64,000 nt of DNA, taken from Chitinispirillales bacterium. Its GTDB lineage: Bacteria > Fibrobacterota > Chitinivibrionia > Chitinivibrionales > Chitinispirillaceae. The first letter of the stretch is position 1, and the number at the start of each line of letters is the position of its first letter. The position numbers were made by a program, and so were the translations under genes. The stretch covers positions 1 through 64,000 of the forward strand of contig JAIRVB010000035.1 in the NCBI GenBank assembly GCA_031254105.1, read 5' to 3'. Under the pieces are notes generated by a model. The model did no database searches. It worked only from the letters and a program-made list of their open reading frames with translations, and was not told the origin of the DNA. Shown here in pieces: positions 61,867 through 64,000 of the stretch.

Positions 61867-63051
61867 TTATCTTTGATAAGCTTTCAATCCAAATTCCGGT
61901 AAAATTGAAAGTAAATGGTCGAATATATCTGACTGGATATCTTCATAAACCGTCCATTTTGTATCATTGGTAAATACATACAACTCCAGCGGCAACCCGA
62001 ATTCCGTCACATCAAGCTGCCGAACCATAATTATCAGATCCTTGTGTATGCCAGGGTGTCCGCGCAGATAAGCGTTGCAATAAGCTCTGAAAGTACCTAT
62101 GTTAGTTAGTCGTCTTCCATTTACCAAAACAGAAAGATCCACATCAGAAAAACATGCGGTATTGGATTTTTCAATCTCAGAGAGTTTATTCTCGAGATAA
62201 GGTTTCAGCAGCTTAATTTTACGCAGATACTCAAGATCCTGTTCAGTGAGAAAGCGGATGCTGTTTATGTCAAAACGCAGAGAGCGTTTTATGCGCCGGC
62301 CGCCGCACTCTTTCATCCCTCTCCAGTTTTTAAATGATGATGAGATAAGTTCATAAGCTGGGATAGCTGTAATAGTCTTGTCCCAATTACGTACCTGTAC
62401 TGTTGTAAGCGATATGTCGATTACCTCTCCGTCAGCCCCGTGTTTTGGAATTTCGATCCAGTCTTCTTTGCGGACAAGATCCATGGTAGAAAGCTGAATT
62501 CCGGCGACAAGCCCTAAAATCGAATCTCTGAATATTAAAAGCAGTATTGCGGTAAAAGCCCCAAGCCCTGAAAGGAAATACACCGGACTTTTTTCCGCAA
62601 GAAAACTTACAGCTATAATAAAACCAAAAAAAATGCCGATCACCTTAAGAGCTTGAATAATTCCTGTGATACTTACTTTTTTAGACCGGTCACGCAAGCT
62701 GTAAAAGTCAAGGACAACACTCAATAAACTATCATAAATGGTTATGCTCGCAATAACAAAATACAGATTAACCGCTTTCTCAAGCATATTAAAAACTTCC
62801 GCGGCAACACCGGGGATCAGCGGCAGACCAAATGAAATAATAATTGCCGGAAGCAGCATAAACGCGCGGCTGATAACTTTTCTTCGCAGAATAATACCAT
62901 GAAGCTTAGATTCGGTTTTTCTGCCCACTGCTGTAAACACAAGTAAAAAAATCCGCAAGGCAACCTGATGCATCGCCAGCGCAATACCAACTAAAATAAA
63001 TATGTTTATGGCATATGGCGGAAGGGGGAGGGATGAAAGATGCGGCATCAT
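61867..63051 (-). CDS. MscS-family mechanosensitive channel (YbdG-like)
   Basis: A 394-residue membrane protein. Five hydrophobic spans are followed by the pore helix region GLGAFTAILLLIFRDSILGL with AGIQLSTMDLVRKEDWIEIP, the MscS beta domain start, and a large C-terminal cytoplasmic domain with RIKRSLRFDINSIRFLTEQD. YbdG/MscM proteins open under osmotic downshock. The ATG at 63051 has AGGA six bases upstream; the frame continues 53 codons further, but that part crosses a palindromic repeat. Spans and length agree with YbdG (about 415). Confidence 0.88.
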   Translation of the reverse strand: MMPHLSSLPLPPYAINIFILVGIALAMHQVALRIFLLVFTAVGRKTESKLHGIILRRKVISRAFMLLPAIIISFGLPLIPGVAAEVFNMLEKAVNLYFVIASITIYDSLLSVVLDFYSLRDRSKKVSITGIIQALKVIGIFFGFIIAVSFLAEKSPVYFLSGLGAFTAILLLIFRDSILGLVAGIQLSTMDLVRKEDWIEIPKHGADGEVIDISLTTVQVRNWDKTITAIPAYELISSSFKNWRGMKECGGRRIKRSLRFDINSIRFLTEQDLEYLRKIKLLKPYLENKLSEIEKSNTACFSDVDLSVLVNGRRLTNIGTFRAYCNAYLRGHPGIHKDLIIMVRQLDVTEFGLPLELYVFTNDTKWTVYEDIQSDIFDHLLSILPEFGLKAYQR

Positions 63052-63130
63052 TGTTTTCCTGTTTGATTTTCGGGAGCGGGATAGGCGTGTAGCGCCCGTA
63101 CATAGCTGATAAATATAATAAAATATAGAT

Positions 63131-63241
63131 TGCAATGTACAATGTAGAAATAATTGCAGAAGAAATAGAGGGTTAGTTATCGTTCCATTCTTCTGCAGTA
63201 AGTCAATCATTACTCTATTATTTGTACATTCTACATTTGTA
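63131..63241. repeat. Dispersed palindromic repeat, class A/B hybrid copy
   Basis: TGCAATGTACAATGTAGAAA and TAAT on the left mirror ATTATTTGTACATTCTACAT on the right; inside, TTGCAGAAGAA pairs with TTCTTCTGCA. It mixes class A (GTACAAT) and class B (GCAGAA) words. It lies upstream of the mechanosensitive channel and downstream of the lectin gene. Confidence 0.6.
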
Positions 63242-63256
63242 ACCTGCTCCTGTACG

Positions 63257-64000
63257 TCACCAGGCTCGGATGAATGTGAGAGGGGAGCGGTGGAGCACTT
63301 CTCTTATAAAACTCTGAAACGTCCTGCGGCTTGCCTGCTGTCTTGGCGGTCCAAATTCTACTATATAACCCCGAAGCCTATCAATCTGGTCGTTCCATGT
63401 TCCTGCATAGGCCCACATCGTGAGCCAGATTTCATCATTTCCATTACGGTCATTAGGTTCATCCCGCTTCCAGTTTGTGTATCCCCACGATTCACCTGTG
63501 ACCCAATTCCAATTTAAATCAGGGATACTGGTTTTAGGGTACTGGTAACCTCCGATAAACAGCTGGGTAACGCCTGACTGAGCGGCCAAGTAACGCCAGA
63601 CAAAATCATTCTCTTCGGCGCTTGTTATTGCGACTAAATGTCCCTGCATTCCTTTGTAGGAGAGCGCTTCCGCATAAACTTTGGCATCGTCCCATGTTAT
63701 ATTTCTGTTAAATGTTACAACATCGTAATAATGCCCTGTTCCGCTAAAATAGATTGGTTGCCCGATTCTTCCTGCGTGTGTATTACCGCCTTCGGGAAGA
63801 AGCCATACAGACATCGTTTCAGATCCCTGACCAGGGTGAGCCGCTTCCCGTAGAAGCGTAAAAATTACTGTGTTGTCATCATACCATGGCAGCGTAACAG
63901 TTGTGTCTCCTGCGTAAAGCAGAACTTCCGCCCCATTGTACATACCGTAAACAATACCTTTTACATAGTATTGACTTTTAAGAGGAATGTAGTCTATATC
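63257..64000 (-). CDS. C-type lectin domain surface protein, truncated by the window edge
   Basis: The frame stays open to the right edge, so the start is missing; at least 248 codons are visible. Residues upstream of the first ATG (63943) continue in frame (YIPLKSQYYVKGIVYG). After a beta-rich part comes a C-type lectin fold: GHYYDVVTFNRNITWDDAKV, YEALSYKGMQGHLVAITSAE, NWVTGESWGYTNWKRDEPND and GNDEIWLTMWAYAGTWND before RGYIVEFG. The WND and EPND motifs suggest Ca-dependent sugar binding. The last 28 residues (RQQASRRTFQSFIREVLHRS) are unlike the domain. A secreted adhesin or matrix protein is likely. Confidence 0.8.
   Translation of the reverse strand, partial: DIDYIPLKSQYYVKGIVYGMYNGAEVLLYAGDTTVTLPWYDDNTVIFTLLREAAHPGQGSETMSVWLLPEGGNTHAGRIGQPIYFSGTGHYYDVVTFNRNITWDDAKVYAEALSYKGMQGHLVAITSAEENDFVWRYLAAQSGVTQLFIGGYQYPKTSIPDLNWNWVTGESWGYTNWKRDEPNDRNGNDEIWLTMWAYAGTWNDQIDRLRGYIVEFGPPRQQASRRTFQSFIREVLHRSPLTFIRAW

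Overview
The window is a 64 kb chromosomal segment of a bacterium and is densely packed with housekeeping genes. Several features suggest the Fibrobacterota, or at least the Fibrobacteres-Chlorobi-Bacteroidetes group. These are a short sigma-70 without region 1.1, a type IV pilin whose N-terminal third looks like Fibrobacter pilins, a DUF3782-type coiled-coil/nuclease protein, and a C-type-lectin surface protein. This placement is an inference from protein flavour, not from a marker tree. Most starts have a clear AGGAGG-like site, and TTG and GTG starts are common.

Layout. 0.1-2.1 kb: leuD and leuC (minus strand). 2.3-6.1 kb: a large GAF/PAS hybrid histidine kinase and a CoaD-like nucleotidyltransferase. 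6.1-13.5 kb: a GH31 glucosidase, Hsp20, a beta-lactamase-fold hydrolase, an IspH-UbiA fusion and a lone ABC ATPase, with two copies of a structured element between convergent genes. 13.6-17.1 kb: NIF3, a DUF2442 pseudogene, RlmN, and a two-gene module whose second gene looks HEPN-like. 17.2-20.9 kb: tig-clpP-clpX and tRNA-Leu. 21-25.2 kb: paired lipoproteins, DTW/TapT, NrnA and DUF2267. 25.4-30.2 kb: CheW, a chemoreceptor and a long coiled-coil/TPR protein. 30.3-39.8 kb: HAD phosphatase, the principal sigma factor, Trm112-like protein, a diguanylate cyclase, a SpoU methyltransferase, several DNA-binding proteins and the pilins. 40-44 kb: rplS-trmD-rimM-rpsP-ffh. 44.2-46.4 kb: tadA and a dinD cassette inside repeats. 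46.8-53.8 kb: PfkB sugar kinase, UDP-glucuronate decarboxylase, leuS, rdgB, a DHp-only protein and an NtrC-type regulator. 53.9-64 kb: murJ, a Lys-rich HTH protein, gpmI-nadE-GT2, pentapeptide-repeat protein, MscS channel and a truncated C-type-lectin protein.

The least explained content is in the repeats. (1) Two copies of a 180-220 bp element (6150-6367, 9467-9648) close on a long stem that is kept by compensatory base changes. (2) A dispersed family of 80-150 bp imperfect palindromes comes in two sequence classes (GTACAAATAAAA and GCAGAAATAAAA) and lies at gene ends. (3) Short GC-rich palindromes are scattered between genes. (4) A four-unit array of a 26-bp palindrome lies beside dinD; the same palindrome occurs inside dinD and again beyond it next to a degraded copy of the tadA 3' end. 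Some repeats run into genes and supply their stop codons or terminal residues. Signalling is well represented: the hybrid kinase, diguanylate cyclase, chemoreceptor/CheW, and the DHp/NtrC pair. No CRISPR array, rRNA operon, complete insertion sequence or prophage is visible.
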